Notes under the pieces: generated by a model
Seen by the model: the letters and a program-made list of their open reading frames with translations, nothing else
Told to the model about the DNA's origin: nothing
Database searches by the model: none
Part shown: in pieces, positions 45,600-53,821 of the stretch
Layout of the letters: the number at the start of each line of letters is the position of its first letter
How positions within the stretch are numbered: position 1 is the stretch's first letter
Program-made: the position numbers and the translations under genes
NCBI RefSeq assembly: GCF_002149965.1
Contig: NZ_MSQB01000011.1
Location: 86,203-150,202, forward strand
Source of the DNA: Novosphingobium panipatense
GTDB lineage: Bacteria; Pseudomonadota; Alphaproteobacteria; Sphingomonadales; Sphingomonadaceae
Length of the DNA stretch: 64,000 bases
Reading direction: 5' to 3'

Positions 45600-46184
45600 A
45601 TGCAAGGGGCCTCCATCGCCATCGACGATCTCGCCTGCCGGCGCGGCGACAGGCTGCTGTTCCGCGGCGTCAACGTGCGCCTGCACGCGGGAGAGGCGCT
45701 GCGCGTCTCGGGCCGCAACGGCATCGGCAAGTCCAGCCTGCTGCGTATCGTCGCCGGACTGGCGCCTGCCTTCGCGGGAACGGTGCGCACCGAAGGCGCG
45801 ATCGGCCTTGTCGACGAACGCCCTGCCCTCGATCCCGCGCGGCCTCTCGGCGATGCGCTGACGTTCTGGCGGCAGATCGATGGCAGCACGGAAAACGCGT
45901 GGGAACTCGAACGGCTCGGCCTGGCAGACCTGCTCGACGTGCCGGTGCGCTACCTTTCGACCGGGCAGAAGAAACGCGCCGCGCTTGCCCGCCTGCTCGC
46001 CCAGCAGGCGCGGATCTGGCTGCTCGACGAACCGCTCAACGGGCTGGACGTCCACGCCGCGACGCTTGCCGAAGAACTGACGGCGGAGCACTGCGCGGCG
46101 GGCGGGATCGCGCTGATCGCCTCGCACCAGCCGTTCGCGGTGCCGGGAATGGCCACGCTCTCGCTTGCGGACCACGCGGCATGA
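45600..46184 (+). CDS. ccmA: Heme exporter ATP-binding protein CcmA
   Basis: The 194-residue ABC ATPase of cytochrome c maturation has Walker A GRNGIGKSS, signature LSTGQKKRAALARLL and Walker B IWLLDEPLNGLD. The LSTGQ and short length are typical of CcmA. ATGA overlap with ccmB shows translational coupling. With CcmB and CcmC it drives release of heme-loaded CcmE. The rest of the ccm set is not in this window. Confidence 0.93.
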   Translation: MQGASIAIDDLACRRGDRLLFRGVNVRLHAGEALRVSGRNGIGKSSLLRIVAGLAPAFAGTVRTEGAIGLVDERPALDPARPLGDALTFWRQIDGSTENAWELERLGLADLLDVPVRYLSTGQKKRAALARLLAQQARIWLLDEPLNGLDVHAATLAEELTAEHCAAGGIALIASHQPFAVPGMATLSLADHAA

Positions 46185-46840
46185 CGGGGCGGGTCCTGCC
46201 CCTGCTCCGGCGCGATCTGGCGCGGCTGCTGCTGGGCGGGCGCGGCGGCGGGGCATTGCTGCCGGTCCTGTTCTTCCTGTCCGTCGCCATGCTCTATCCC
46301 TTCGCGGTCGGCCCCGACGCGCCCTTGCTGGCGCGGACCGGGGGCGGCGTGATCTGGGTGGCCGCCCTGCTTGCCGCGATCCTGCCGCTCGACCGGCTGG
46401 TCGAGCCCGACATCGAGATGGGCCTGTTCGACCAGTGGGCCCTGCGCGGCATTTCCGAAGAACTGGTGATCGCCGTGCGGGTATTCGCCCATTGGCTGAG
46501 CTTCGGCCCGCCGCTGATGCTGGCGGCCCTGCCCGCCGCCGCCCTGCTCGGGCTGGACGGCCACACTCTGGCCATGGTCGAGATCGGGCTCCTGGCAGGC
46601 ACGCCCGGCCTTGCCGCGCTCGGCGTCACGGTGGCGGCGCTTACGGCCGGCCTGCGCGGCGGCGCGGCTCTGGGAGGACTGCTGATCATTCCCATGGCAG
46701 TGCCGGTGCTGATCTTCGGCGCAGGCAGCCTCGGCGCCGGTGGGACCAGCGGCCTTGCGCTCACTGGCGCCGCCAGCCTGGTCCTGCTCGCCATGGCACC
46801 TTTCGCGGGCGGTGCGGCCGTACGCGCGGCGCGCGGCTGA
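46181..46840 (+). CDS. ccmB: Heme exporter membrane protein CcmB
   Basis: The 219-residue protein has six TM helices. It begins RVLPLLRRDLARLLLGGRGGGALLPVLFFLSVAMLYPFAVGP and contains PLDRLVEPDIEMGLFDQWALR, where LDRLF-D-G-LEQ-type residues of CcmB are recognisable. It is co-encoded with ccmA through a four-base overlap. The next gene (sulfotransferase family) is 88 bp further on and unrelated. Confidence 0.93.
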   Translation: MTGRVLPLLRRDLARLLLGGRGGGALLPVLFFLSVAMLYPFAVGPDAPLLARTGGGVIWVAALLAAILPLDRLVEPDIEMGLFDQWALRGISEELVIAVRVFAHWLSFGPPLMLAALPAAALLGLDGHTLAMVEIGLLAGTPGLAALGVTVAALTAGLRGGAALGGLLIIPMAVPVLIFGAGSLGAGGTSGLALTGAASLVLLAMAPFAGGAAVRAARG

Positions 46841-46928
46841 AGTTTCATCGCCCTGGCGGTTGGCGCAGCGCCCTCCCGCCACGCATAGTGCCTCCAGACC
46901 CGGCGGGAACCGGGCTGGGGAGAGTGCC

Positions 46929-48095
46929 ATGCGCCATCGGATCGGGGGCCGGATTCCGCCCCCTCGGGACCTGACCGAAAGAGCGGAAAAGGAAACCGGC
47001 CTCAGCGACTTCGGCGCGGAGGGCTTTCGCGAGGGCCTGAAAATCCTGGTGGATTCCCTCAACAGCGAGGCCCGGCTGAATGCCCTTGGAGAAAGCGCGT
47101 TGACGCAGCGGATCCTGCTGCACCTCAAGCAGAGGCTGGAAATCGAGGCGTGGTATCGCCGCCACCCCGAGATCGAGGACGAGGAAATCCGCAATCCTCT
47201 GTTCGGCGTCAGCCTGCCGCGTACCGGCTCCTCGGCCCTGTCCTTCCTGCTCGCCAGCGATCCTGCGGTCCGCTACCTCAGGGTGTGGGAGAGCAGCCGT
47301 CCCTGCCCGCCGCCGGGCATGGTGGAAGGCCCCGATCCGCGTCGCGGCGTTTCGGCGAGCAGCGCCGACGAACAGCTCAAGGGCGGTACGCGCACACCTA
47401 CCGGCATCGACGGTGCCATGGAGTGCCAGGACCTGATGGCGCTCGATTTCAGGAGCCAGATCTTCCAGGCTTTCGCCCAGATACCGCGCTATTCGGAATG
47501 GCTGCTCCAAGCGGACCTTTCCGGGACTTACGCCTATCACAAACGCGTGCTGAAGCTGCTCCAATGGCGTCAGCCCCGCCGCCCCTGGCGGCTCAAGGCA
47601 CCGACCCACCTGCTCTATCTCGATGCACTGGTCGCAACTTATCCAGACGCACGATTTGTCATGACGCACCGCGATCCGGGCGAGGTGATCCTCTCGGTTG
47701 CGGCGGTCTACGCCGATATCGCCGGGAAGTTCAGCGATGCGCTCGACCATGCCTGGCTGGGCGAACTCAACTTGCGCACCTGGTCCGAAGCCATGCGGCG
47801 GGGCATCGCATTTCGCGATGCTGGCGGCGACCCGCGTTTCCACGACATCCATTTCCGCGCGATGCTGGCCGATCCCATCGGGCAGGTCCGGGAACTCTAT
47901 GCCTGGCTGGGCGAACCGATATCCCCCGCGTTCGCCCGCAGCATGGCGGATTGGTGGCAATCCAACGAAAACGCGCAGCGGATGCCCAGGCCGGATGCGA
48001 CGCTCTTCGCCCTCGACCCCGACGCCGTAAGGCAACATTTTTCCGAGTATCGCGCGCGAATGGAGCGATGGGCGCCCTTCGGCGAGGCCGCATGA
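46929..48095 (+). CDS. Sulfotransferase-family protein
   Basis: This 388-residue protein carries a PAPS-type phosphosulfate loop (GVSLPRTGSSALSFLL) and a 3'-phosphate region (FVMTHRDPGEVILSVAAVY). Together these identify the sulfotransferase fold. KAPTHLLYLDALVATYPDARFV lies between them. In sphingomonads and mycobacteria, relatives often accompany steroid or lipid pathways; the acceptor here is unknown. GGGGAG lies six bases before the ATG. It is followed after 25 bp by the CMD-family gene. Confidence 0.88.
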   Translation: MRHRIGGRIPPPRDLTERAEKETGLSDFGAEGFREGLKILVDSLNSEARLNALGESALTQRILLHLKQRLEIEAWYRRHPEIEDEEIRNPLFGVSLPRTGSSALSFLLASDPAVRYLRVWESSRPCPPPGMVEGPDPRRGVSASSADEQLKGGTRTPTGIDGAMECQDLMALDFRSQIFQAFAQIPRYSEWLLQADLSGTYAYHKRVLKLLQWRQPRRPWRLKAPTHLLYLDALVATYPDARFVMTHRDPGEVILSVAAVYADIAGKFSDALDHAWLGELNLRTWSEAMRRGIAFRDAGGDPRFHDIHFRAMLADPIGQVRELYAWLGEPISPAFARSMADWWQSNENAQRMPRPDATLFALDPDAVRQHFSEYRARMERWAPFGEAA

Positions 48096-48120
48096 TCTCT
48101 CAAACCACAGGTGAAGACAG

Positions 48121-48744
48121 ATGGGTGAAGTAACCACCGGCGCGGTACGGTTCGACAGGGCCGCGCGGGAAACGCAGACGATCGCGGGCGGCCCCCGCTA
48201 CGCGCCGCTGCGGCTCGACGAAGTGAGTCCCGAGGGACAGGAGCAGGTCGATGCGATTCGCGCGGCGTTCCAGATCCCCGAAAGCCGCCCCTTTCCCGAC
48301 GTCAGCCTCATCACCCTACGCCATCCGGGCATGTTCAAGGGTCAGATGGTGCTCGGCATCGAACTCGCGGCCAAGGGCACGATTCCCGGCCGTGAGCGCG
48401 AGTTGATGATCCTGCGTCTGGCCCTGCTGGCCCGTGCCCCATTCGAATGGTGCGAACATGTGGATATCGGCAAGGCCTTCGGGATCACGTCCGAGGAAAT
48501 CGAGCGCGTGATCGCAGGCTCGAGCGCGCCGGGTTGGACGGAGCACGAATCGGCCATGCTTCGCGCCGTGGAGGAACTCGTGGCGGACCATTGCATCGGC
48601 GATTCGACGTGGACAATTCTCGCCGCCAGCTGGGATGAAAAGCAGATGCTCGAGCTTCCCATGCTCGTGGGCACCTATCTGATGACCGCGATGCAGCAGA
48701 ATTCTCTGAAAATTCAGCCCAAAGGCGGCTTCGACTACCGCTGA
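48121..48744 (+). CDS. Carboxymuconolactone-decarboxylase-family protein
   Basis: The 207-residue protein belongs to the AhpD-like CMD fold. The core is RERELMILRLALLARAPFEWCEHVDIGKAFGIT, with the family's Glu and His residues in EWCEHV. The redox CxxC of AhpD peroxidases is absent (only one Cys here), so a decarboxylase or lyase-like role, not a peroxidase role, is more likely. The substrate is unknown. It lies 25 bp after the sulfotransferase gene and is probably in the same operon. Confidence 0.85.
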   Translation: MGEVTTGAVRFDRAARETQTIAGGPRYAPLRLDEVSPEGQEQVDAIRAAFQIPESRPFPDVSLITLRHPGMFKGQMVLGIELAAKGTIPGRERELMILRLALLARAPFEWCEHVDIGKAFGITSEEIERVIAGSSAPGWTEHESAMLRAVEELVADHCIGDSTWTILAASWDEKQMLELPMLVGTYLMTAMQQNSLKIQPKGGFDYR

Positions 48745-48762
48745 AGCAGCCTGCCCGGGGCG

Positions 48763-48832
48763 GAATCGCGAATCACCTCTGCGAATCGCTGATTCGCCGT
48801 CCCGACTCGCTCACTGATTCGCGCGCCGATTC
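48763..48832. promoter_or_regulatory. Cluster of seven GANTC (CcrM) sites
   Basis: GANTC occurs at 48763, 48770, 48783, 48791, 48804, 48816 and 48828, within 70 bp. Five of the seven are part of GCGAATC or GATTCGC heptamers, and two of these form a 7-bp palindrome with a three-base loop at 48781-48797. CcrM methylates GANTC in alphaproteobacteria. The 433-bp gap 48745-49177 holds no convincing gene. It also contains TGTGGACAA, near a DnaA box, around 48928. Confidence 0.7.
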
Positions 48833-48986
48833 GCCGAACCGTCGTCCCAGCGGACGGCGGCCTTTTCGCGTGGAAAATATCGCCCGGTTTTTGCCACGGC
48901 TCATCGGTGTCCCTTCACGACGGTCGCTGTGGACAAATCCGGTAAAACCCACGGACAACCGCGGCAAAAGCTATGGATTTTCGGGG

Positions 48987-49038
48987 AAAAAACGGGCCGG
49001 GGCGGTTTCTCGCGCATAGCGTGAAATCGCCCCGGCCC
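48987..49038 (-). terminator. Strong terminator on the minus strand with no upstream minus-strand gene
   Basis: Arms GGGCCGGGGCG (48994-49004) and CGCCCCGGCCC (49028-49038) pair perfectly, with further pairing inside the loop, and on the minus strand a run of six T follows. The only gene within 600 bp upstream on that strand is beyond an opposing gene, so it may end a small RNA that starts near the Fur box. Confidence 0.7.
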
Positions 49039-49130
49039 AGTCGACAGAAAGGGCAGGCAGGCGCCCCATGACAAGCGCCGGCCCTAGGTCCTTGGTGCAG
49101 GCTTGACGGGCAAGACAAGCTGCGTAGACA
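48993..49130 (-). ncRNA. Possible Fur-regulated small RNA
   Basis: The Fur box at 49133-49151 lies between the plus-strand gene at 49178 and the orphan minus-strand terminator at 48987-49038. A transcript starting at the Fur box and ending at the terminator would be about 140 nt, the size of RyhB-like RNAs. No clear promoter can be defined on the minus strand, so this is a hypothesis only. Confidence 0.25.
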
Positions 49131-49132
49131 TA

Positions 49133-49151
49133 GCTAATGATAATCATTCTC
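49133..49151. promoter_or_regulatory. Fur box
   Basis: GCTAATGATAATCATTCTC matches 17 of 19 positions of the classical Fur consensus GATAATGATAATCATTATC. It lies 27 bp before the ATG of the gene at 49178, a position where bound Fur would block transcription in iron-replete cells. Confidence 0.8.
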
Positions 49152-49177
49152 AAATACAAGCCCATGGAGAACCAGGC

Positions 49178-49624
49178 ATGTATCAGTACGTCGATCGCCC
49201 CCTGAATTCGCTCGACGAGGGCTGCCGTTTCCTCGTCTGGTCGATGCGCGCCTGGGTCACGACGCTGGGGCGTCGCCAGTGTCCGGCGCAGGCCTTGGCC
49301 CCCGCTTTCGCGAAGTGGCGGATGATCGGCGGGCTCCAGCCGTTCCACCGCGCGATGCTGCTGTTCAACCGCGACGCGCTGGAGACTTTCGCGTTCTGCC
49401 CGATGGCCTGCAGCCACGTATCGGAGCACGAGGCGGTGATTCTCGAACTCATCACCTCGCTGCGCGACCGCGGCCCGCAGCAGACGCGCGAGACGCTGGA
49501 ACTGGTGGTTTCGGAAGACAGCGTGGGCGACGTGCTGGAAACCCTGTCCAAGCTCGGCGCGGCCATGGCTATCGCAGGCATATTTCCGGGCGAGACGGTG
49601 CCTGCGAAGAACATGCGGCACTGA
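49178..49624 (+). CDS. Conserved-looking hypothetical protein under a Fur box
   Basis: This 148-residue cytosolic protein is not a family I recognise. Its N-terminal third is Trp/Arg-rich (LVWSMRAWVTTLGRRQCPAQALAPAFAKW). The middle has FCPMACSHVSEHEAVILELI, with two Cys and one His, and the C-terminus is helical. ATG at 49178 is chosen because GGAG lies upstream and an in-frame start at 49103 would lie upstream of the Fur box. A strong Fur box suggests expression under iron limitation. Codon use is like that of its neighbours. It may be an iron-sparing or iron-sensing factor, but that is only an inference. Confidence 0.78.
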   Translation: MYQYVDRPLNSLDEGCRFLVWSMRAWVTTLGRRQCPAQALAPAFAKWRMIGGLQPFHRAMLLFNRDALETFAFCPMACSHVSEHEAVILELITSLRDRGPQQTRETLELVVSEDSVGDVLETLSKLGAAMAIAGIFPGETVPAKNMRH

Positions 49625-49664
49625 GTGTTTGGGGAGTTTCCGAGTCTGAAACTCCCCTAATAGT

Positions 49665-50834
49665 TCAGATTCCGATCAGTTCGCGCCCGATCAGCATGCG
49701 CCGGATCTCGTTCGTGCCCGCGCCGATGTCGAGCAGCTTGGCGTCGCGGAGATAACGCTCAACCGGCCAGTCCCTGGTGTAGCCTGCACCGCCCAGCGCC
49801 TGCACGGCCTCTCCCGCCACGCGGAAAGCATTCTCGCTCGCCAGCAGGATGGCTCCGGCAGCATCGAAGCGGGTGGTCCGCCCGTTGTCGCAGGCCCGGG
49901 CCACCGCGTAGACATAGGCCCGCGCCGACTGCAGGGCGACGTACATGTCCGCCACTTTGGCCTGCATGAGCTGGAACGTCCCGATCGCCGCGCCGAACTG
50001 GCGCCGTTCGCGCACATAGGGGATCACGGTATCGAGGCAGGCCTGCATGATGCCGATCTGCAGCCCCGCCAGCACCACGCGCTCGTAATCAAGGCCGCTC
50101 ATCAGCACTTTCACCCCGCCGTGCAGCGGTCCCATCACGTTTTCCGCAGGGACGAAGCAATCGTCGAACACCAGTTCGCTGGTGGGCGAGCCGCGCATGC
50201 CCATCTTGTCGATCTTCTGCCCGATCGAGAAACCGGCCATGTCCTTCTCGACCAGGAAGGCGGTGATGCCCTTCGAACCGGCCTCGGCGTCGGTCCTGGC
50301 ATAGACCACCAGCACGTCGGCGCAGGCGCCGTTGGTGATCCAGAACTTGGTGCCGTTCAGCCGGAAACCGCCGGGCACCGCATCCGCGCGTAGCTTCATG
50401 CCCACGACATCCGACCCTGCCCCGGCCTCCGACATGGCAAGGCTGCCGACATGCTCGCCGGAGATCAGCTTAGGCAGGTAGCGGGCCTTCTGCGCGTCGC
50501 TGCCCCAGCGGCGGATCTGGTTGACGCAGAGATTGGAATGGGCGCCGTAGGACAGCCCGACCGAGGCCGAGGCCCGGCTGACTTCCTCCACCGCAAGCAC
50601 ATGTTCGAGGTAGCCCAGGCCAAGGCCGCCCCACTCTTCCTCGACGGTCATGCCGTGCAGGCCGAGTTCGCCCATGGCCGGCCAGAGGTCGCGGGGGAAC
50701 CAGTCTTCCGCGTCGACCCGCGCGGCGATCGGCGCGATCTTCTCGTCGGCGAAGCGCGCAACGCTCTCGCGGATCATCTCTGCCGCCTCGCCCAGCGCGA
50801 AGTCGAAATCGGGGGTTGCCTTCACACCCATCAT
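49665..50834 (-). CDS. Acyl-CoA dehydrogenase, isovaleryl-CoA dehydrogenase type
   Basis: The 389-residue FAD enzyme matches isovaleryl-CoA dehydrogenases of leucine degradation. It has GLHGMTVEEEWGGLGLGYLEHVLAVEEVSRASASVGLSYGAHSNLC, the FAD-binding SEAGAGSDVVGMKLRA and WITNGACADVLVVYA. The segment GLDYERVVLAGLQIGIMQACLD carries the Glu typical of this subfamily. The C-terminus is DIGAGTNEIRRMLIGREL. The start ATG at 50834 is the second plausible one; an earlier in-frame start at 50882 gives a longer N-terminus. It is divergent from the LysR gene at 50946, its likely regulator. Confidence 0.9.
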   Translation of the reverse strand: MMGVKATPDFDFALGEAAEMIRESVARFADEKIAPIAARVDAEDWFPRDLWPAMGELGLHGMTVEEEWGGLGLGYLEHVLAVEEVSRASASVGLSYGAHSNLCVNQIRRWGSDAQKARYLPKLISGEHVGSLAMSEAGAGSDVVGMKLRADAVPGGFRLNGTKFWITNGACADVLVVYARTDAEAGSKGITAFLVEKDMAGFSIGQKIDKMGMRGSPTSELVFDDCFVPAENVMGPLHGGVKVLMSGLDYERVVLAGLQIGIMQACLDTVIPYVRERRQFGAAIGTFQLMQAKVADMYVALQSARAYVYAVARACDNGRTTRFDAAGAILLASENAFRVAGEAVQALGGAGYTRDWPVERYLRDAKLLDIGAGTNEIRRMLIGRELIGI

Positions 50835-50945
50835 CCCGGTTTTTCCGGCCACCAGATCCTGGGGCCGCTCGTTGCCGCACAAGGTAGCGAGGAGGCGCTA
50901 AGCAAACAAATTGAAACTATCCGTGCCATTCGATAAATTTTACCA

Positions 50946-51842
50946 ATGATAAAGCGCGCCCATATCCGCCATTTCCTGGCCGTGGCCGATTCCGGCAACT
51001 TCAAGCAGGCCTCGGCGCGGCTTCACGTCACCCAGCCCACCGTCTCCACCAGTATCGCGGAACTGGAGCGGCTGGTCGGATCGCCGCTCTTCGTGCGCGA
51101 TCGCCGCCATGTCAGGCTGACCGAGGCGGGCGGCGCCTTCCTGCCGATCGCCCGCGACCTCGAAGCCGGTTTTCGCCGCGCGGATCAGTTCGGCCGGGCC
51201 ATGCCGCAGCCCTGGCCCGGCCTGAAGCTGGGCGTGATCCCGACCGTTTCGGGCGCGATGCTGGAAACGGTAGTGCGCGAACTGGCCCGCGATTTCGGGA
51301 TCGAACTCGTCGAGGGAGACGACCGCAGCCTGCGCGGGGATCTGGCCGCCGGGAAGATCCAACTCGCGCTGACCCTGCTGGGAGAAGACGAAACCGGCCC
51401 CTCCCTCCACCCGCTTCTCGAAGAGCCCTATGTCCTCGTCATGCCCGGCACGCATCGCCTTGCGGATGCGGCTTGGATCGCACCGGAGGACCTTGCCGGG
51501 GACATCATGATCGCGCGAAGGTCCTGCGAAGTGCTGCAAAGGACCAGCCGCTTCTTCACGGCGGCAGGCGTGCGCCCCCGCTTTGCTTTGCGCAGCGACA
51601 ACGAGGATCGCTGCATGCGCATGGTCGCGGCCGGGCTCGGGGTAACGGTGGCGCCCCGGTCGCTGGCGCCGGACGGCACCGCCACGGCTCAGATAACGGG
51701 CTATGGGCTGCGTCGCAGGCTGGGTCTGGTGCGTGGCCCCGGCTTCCCGGTCGAAGCAGAGGAACGACTGACGGCGACGCTGGAGATCGTCACCGTCAGC
51801 CTTCCCTCCCTGGCCCTTCGATCTCGCGACGCTCCCTCATAG
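50946..51842 (+). CDS. LysR-family transcriptional regulator
   Basis: The 298-residue regulator has an N-terminal winged HTH (IRHFLAVADSGNFKQASARLHVTQPTVSTSIAELERLVGSPLFVRD) and a substrate-binding domain. It is divergent from the acyl-CoA dehydrogenase gene with a 111-bp gap, the classical LysR arrangement, so it probably controls that gene in response to an acyl-CoA or branched-chain metabolite. The ligand cannot be told. Confidence 0.92.
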   Translation: MIKRAHIRHFLAVADSGNFKQASARLHVTQPTVSTSIAELERLVGSPLFVRDRRHVRLTEAGGAFLPIARDLEAGFRRADQFGRAMPQPWPGLKLGVIPTVSGAMLETVVRELARDFGIELVEGDDRSLRGDLAAGKIQLALTLLGEDETGPSLHPLLEEPYVLVMPGTHRLADAAWIAPEDLAGDIMIARRSCEVLQRTSRFFTAAGVRPRFALRSDNEDRCMRMVAAGLGVTVAPRSLAPDGTATAQITGYGLRRRLGLVRGPGFPVEAEERLTATLEIVTVSLPSLALRSRDAPS

Positions 51843-52221
51843 CGCCGCTCGGCGGTCTCCTTTCGGAAGCCCCGATCAATCTGCCTTCAAATCCTGCCCT
51901 GAAAAGCCGCTCTGAAACCTTGGCCCGAAACCTTGGCGAAACCTTGCCACCTAACCATCGACCTTACGCCCAACGGCTTTTTCAGGCCGCAAGCGGGGGC
52001 GCCCCCGAACCGGGTGTCCCTTTTTACCCCCGATCCGGGAAGCGCGCCCCCAACCGCCATGCGGTCGCGCGCCGACAGCCACCTCGTTGGGAGGAGAAGC
52101 TGCTGCCGGCACGGTCGCACGTTTCGGTGTTGCCCTATGCGTAAAGAGGTGACAGGGTGCGATCAAACGCAATGAATATGACACAGCGTTGCAAAAATTA
52201 GAGCAGGTAGAGAAACCCCAG
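51843..52221. other. Intergenic region between two LysR genes
   Basis: No gene is apparent in this 379-bp stretch. It holds three near-perfect copies of GAAACCTTGGC at 51914, 51927 and 51938 (the third ends GCC), spaced 13 and 11 bp. I see no strong terminator after the first LysR gene. A nine-codon open frame just before the second LysR gene (52173) overlaps its start but has no support. Confidence 0.55.
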
Positions 52222-53142
52222 ATGCCGGCCTTTTCGCGCTTCCTGCGCTATTTCATGGCCGTCGGCCGCCTCGGCTCGATCCGCAAGGCGGCCGACGAAC
52301 TCAATGTCTCGGCGTCCGCCATCGACCGGCAGATCCTCAACGTCGAGGCGGAACTGGGCCTTCCCCTGTTCGAGCGCCTGCCCACTGGCCTGCGGCTGAC
52401 GGCGGCCGGCGAAATGATGATGGCATCGGGCGCGCAGTGGCAACAGGGCATGGCCGGCCTGCGCGGAAGGATCGAGGACTTGCGCGGGCTCAAGCGCGGC
52501 CATGTCGACATTGCCGTGATAGACGCCTTGGCGACGGGGCAGGTTCCCATGATGATCGCCGCCATCCAGCAGCGCTATCCCGGCATCACCATCGGCGTGA
52601 AGGTGCTGGGCAACGATGCCGTGCGGCGCGCGGTGATCGGCGGCGAAGTGGACTGCGGCATTCTGTTCGAGCCGCAATCCTACCGCGAACTGTCCGTCCG
52701 CGCCTTCACCGAAGTCGTCCTCGGCTTCGTCACCCCGCCCGGCCATCCGATTTCACGGCGCGGCGAGGCCCGCTTCTCGGTCTGCGCGGACGAGCCGATG
52801 ATCATCCCGGCCGAGCCGCTGGCGGTCACCCAGCAGATCTCCGTGCTGGAAGGCGCCACCGGGATCACTCTCAACCGCAAGGGCACGGCGGACAATATCA
52901 GGATGATCACCTCGCTGGTGCTGCTGGGGGCCGGGGTCGGCGTTCTCACCTCGCTCGACGTGCAGACCGAAGTGCAGCAGGGCACGCTGGCCTTCACCCG
53001 AATTTCCGATTCGCTGCTGCGCCCGATGACCCTGGCGCTCTGCACCGCTTCCGCCCGCACCCCGTCCTACGCGGCGGCCATGGTGATCGGCGAGTTCGAG
53101 AACGGTTTTGCGGCGCTGGGTCATGCCGCTTCAAGAACTTAG
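52222..53142 (+). CDS. LysR-family transcriptional regulator (orphan)
   Basis: The 306-residue regulator has winged HTH residues FMAVGRLGSIRKAADELNVSASAIDRQILNVEAELGLPLFERLPTG. Its effector domain contains PMMIAAIQQRYPGITIGVKVLG. A TTG at 52189 and the ATG at 52222 are both in frame; the ATG is preferred, with AGGTAGAG upstream. The next gene (phosphoribosyltransferase) is 102 bp downstream on the same strand but is functionally distinct, so the target genes are unknown. Confidence 0.88.
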   Translation: MPAFSRFLRYFMAVGRLGSIRKAADELNVSASAIDRQILNVEAELGLPLFERLPTGLRLTAAGEMMMASGAQWQQGMAGLRGRIEDLRGLKRGHVDIAVIDALATGQVPMMIAAIQQRYPGITIGVKVLGNDAVRRAVIGGEVDCGILFEPQSYRELSVRAFTEVVLGFVTPPGHPISRRGEARFSVCADEPMIIPAEPLAVTQQISVLEGATGITLNRKGTADNIRMITSLVLLGAGVGVLTSLDVQTEVQQGTLAFTRISDSLLRPMTLALCTASARTPSYAAAMVIGEFENGFAALGHAASRT

Positions 53143-53243
53143 GCCAAAGGAGCGCCGCGAAAATCCTCGCGATCGGCTCCGCCGCCAGTGTCATGATTGC
53201 AAATTTCGCACCGACGCGGTAACGGGAGCAGCTTCCTCTCCAA

Positions 53244-53801
53244 ATGCCCGTTCAGGATTTCATGCCCATGAGTGAAGCTTCCGAGCCTCAGCTCCACTAT
53301 CTCGAATATTACGAGGATTTCCTCGCCAAGGTCCGCCAGCTTTCGCGTCAGGTGGCGCAAGGCGAATGGAAGCCGGAATTCATCATCGGCCTGGGCCGCG
53401 GCGGACTGGTCCCGGCAGTCTATATCTCGCACCAGCTCTCGCTGCCGATGCTGTCGATCGATCACTCGTCGAAGATCCCCGGCTTTGCCGACGAACTCCT
53501 CGCGAAAGTCGCCGCCATGAGCGCCGAAGGCACGCGCATGCTGTTCGTGGACGACATCAACGACACCGGCGGCACGATCGAATATATTCGCGGCCAGCTC
53601 ACCCAGGGCGGCTGCAATCACGACAATCTGCGTTTCGCGGTGGTGATCAACAACAAGAGCTCGAAAGTCGAAGTCGATGCCTGGGCGGACGTGATCGACC
53701 GCGCCGACGACAAGCGCTGGTTCGTGTTTCCCTGGGAATCGGTAGGTACGCGGGACAGCATCGTCGAAGAGGCGCTTTCGGTGCCCGAGCGGTTGGCCTG
53801 A
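53244..53801 (+). CDS. Purine phosphoribosyltransferase (xanthine-guanine type)
   Basis: The 185-residue type I PRTase has the PRPP-binding motif MLFVDDINDTGGT and the N-terminal IIGLGRGGLVPAVYISHQL. Such enzymes convert guanine, xanthine or hypoxanthine with PRPP to the nucleotide. Adjacent adenine and guanine deaminase genes and a purine permease support a purine-salvage role. ATGs at 53244, 53262 and 53268 are in frame, and none has an outstanding ribosome-binding site. Confidence 0.85.
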   Translation: MPVQDFMPMSEASEPQLHYLEYYEDFLAKVRQLSRQVAQGEWKPEFIIGLGRGGLVPAVYISHQLSLPMLSIDHSSKIPGFADELLAKVAAMSAEGTRMLFVDDINDTGGTIEYIRGQLTQGGCNHDNLRFAVVINNKSSKVEVDAWADVIDRADDKRWFVFPWESVGTRDSIVEEALSVPERLA

Positions 53802-53821
53802 GGTTCCGGGGGTCCCTGCGT

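Noticed and set aside
48971..49147. 58-codon minus-strand frame starting inside the Fur box
   Set aside because: Its start codon is part of the Fur box and it runs through the terminator hairpin. No ribosome-binding site is visible.
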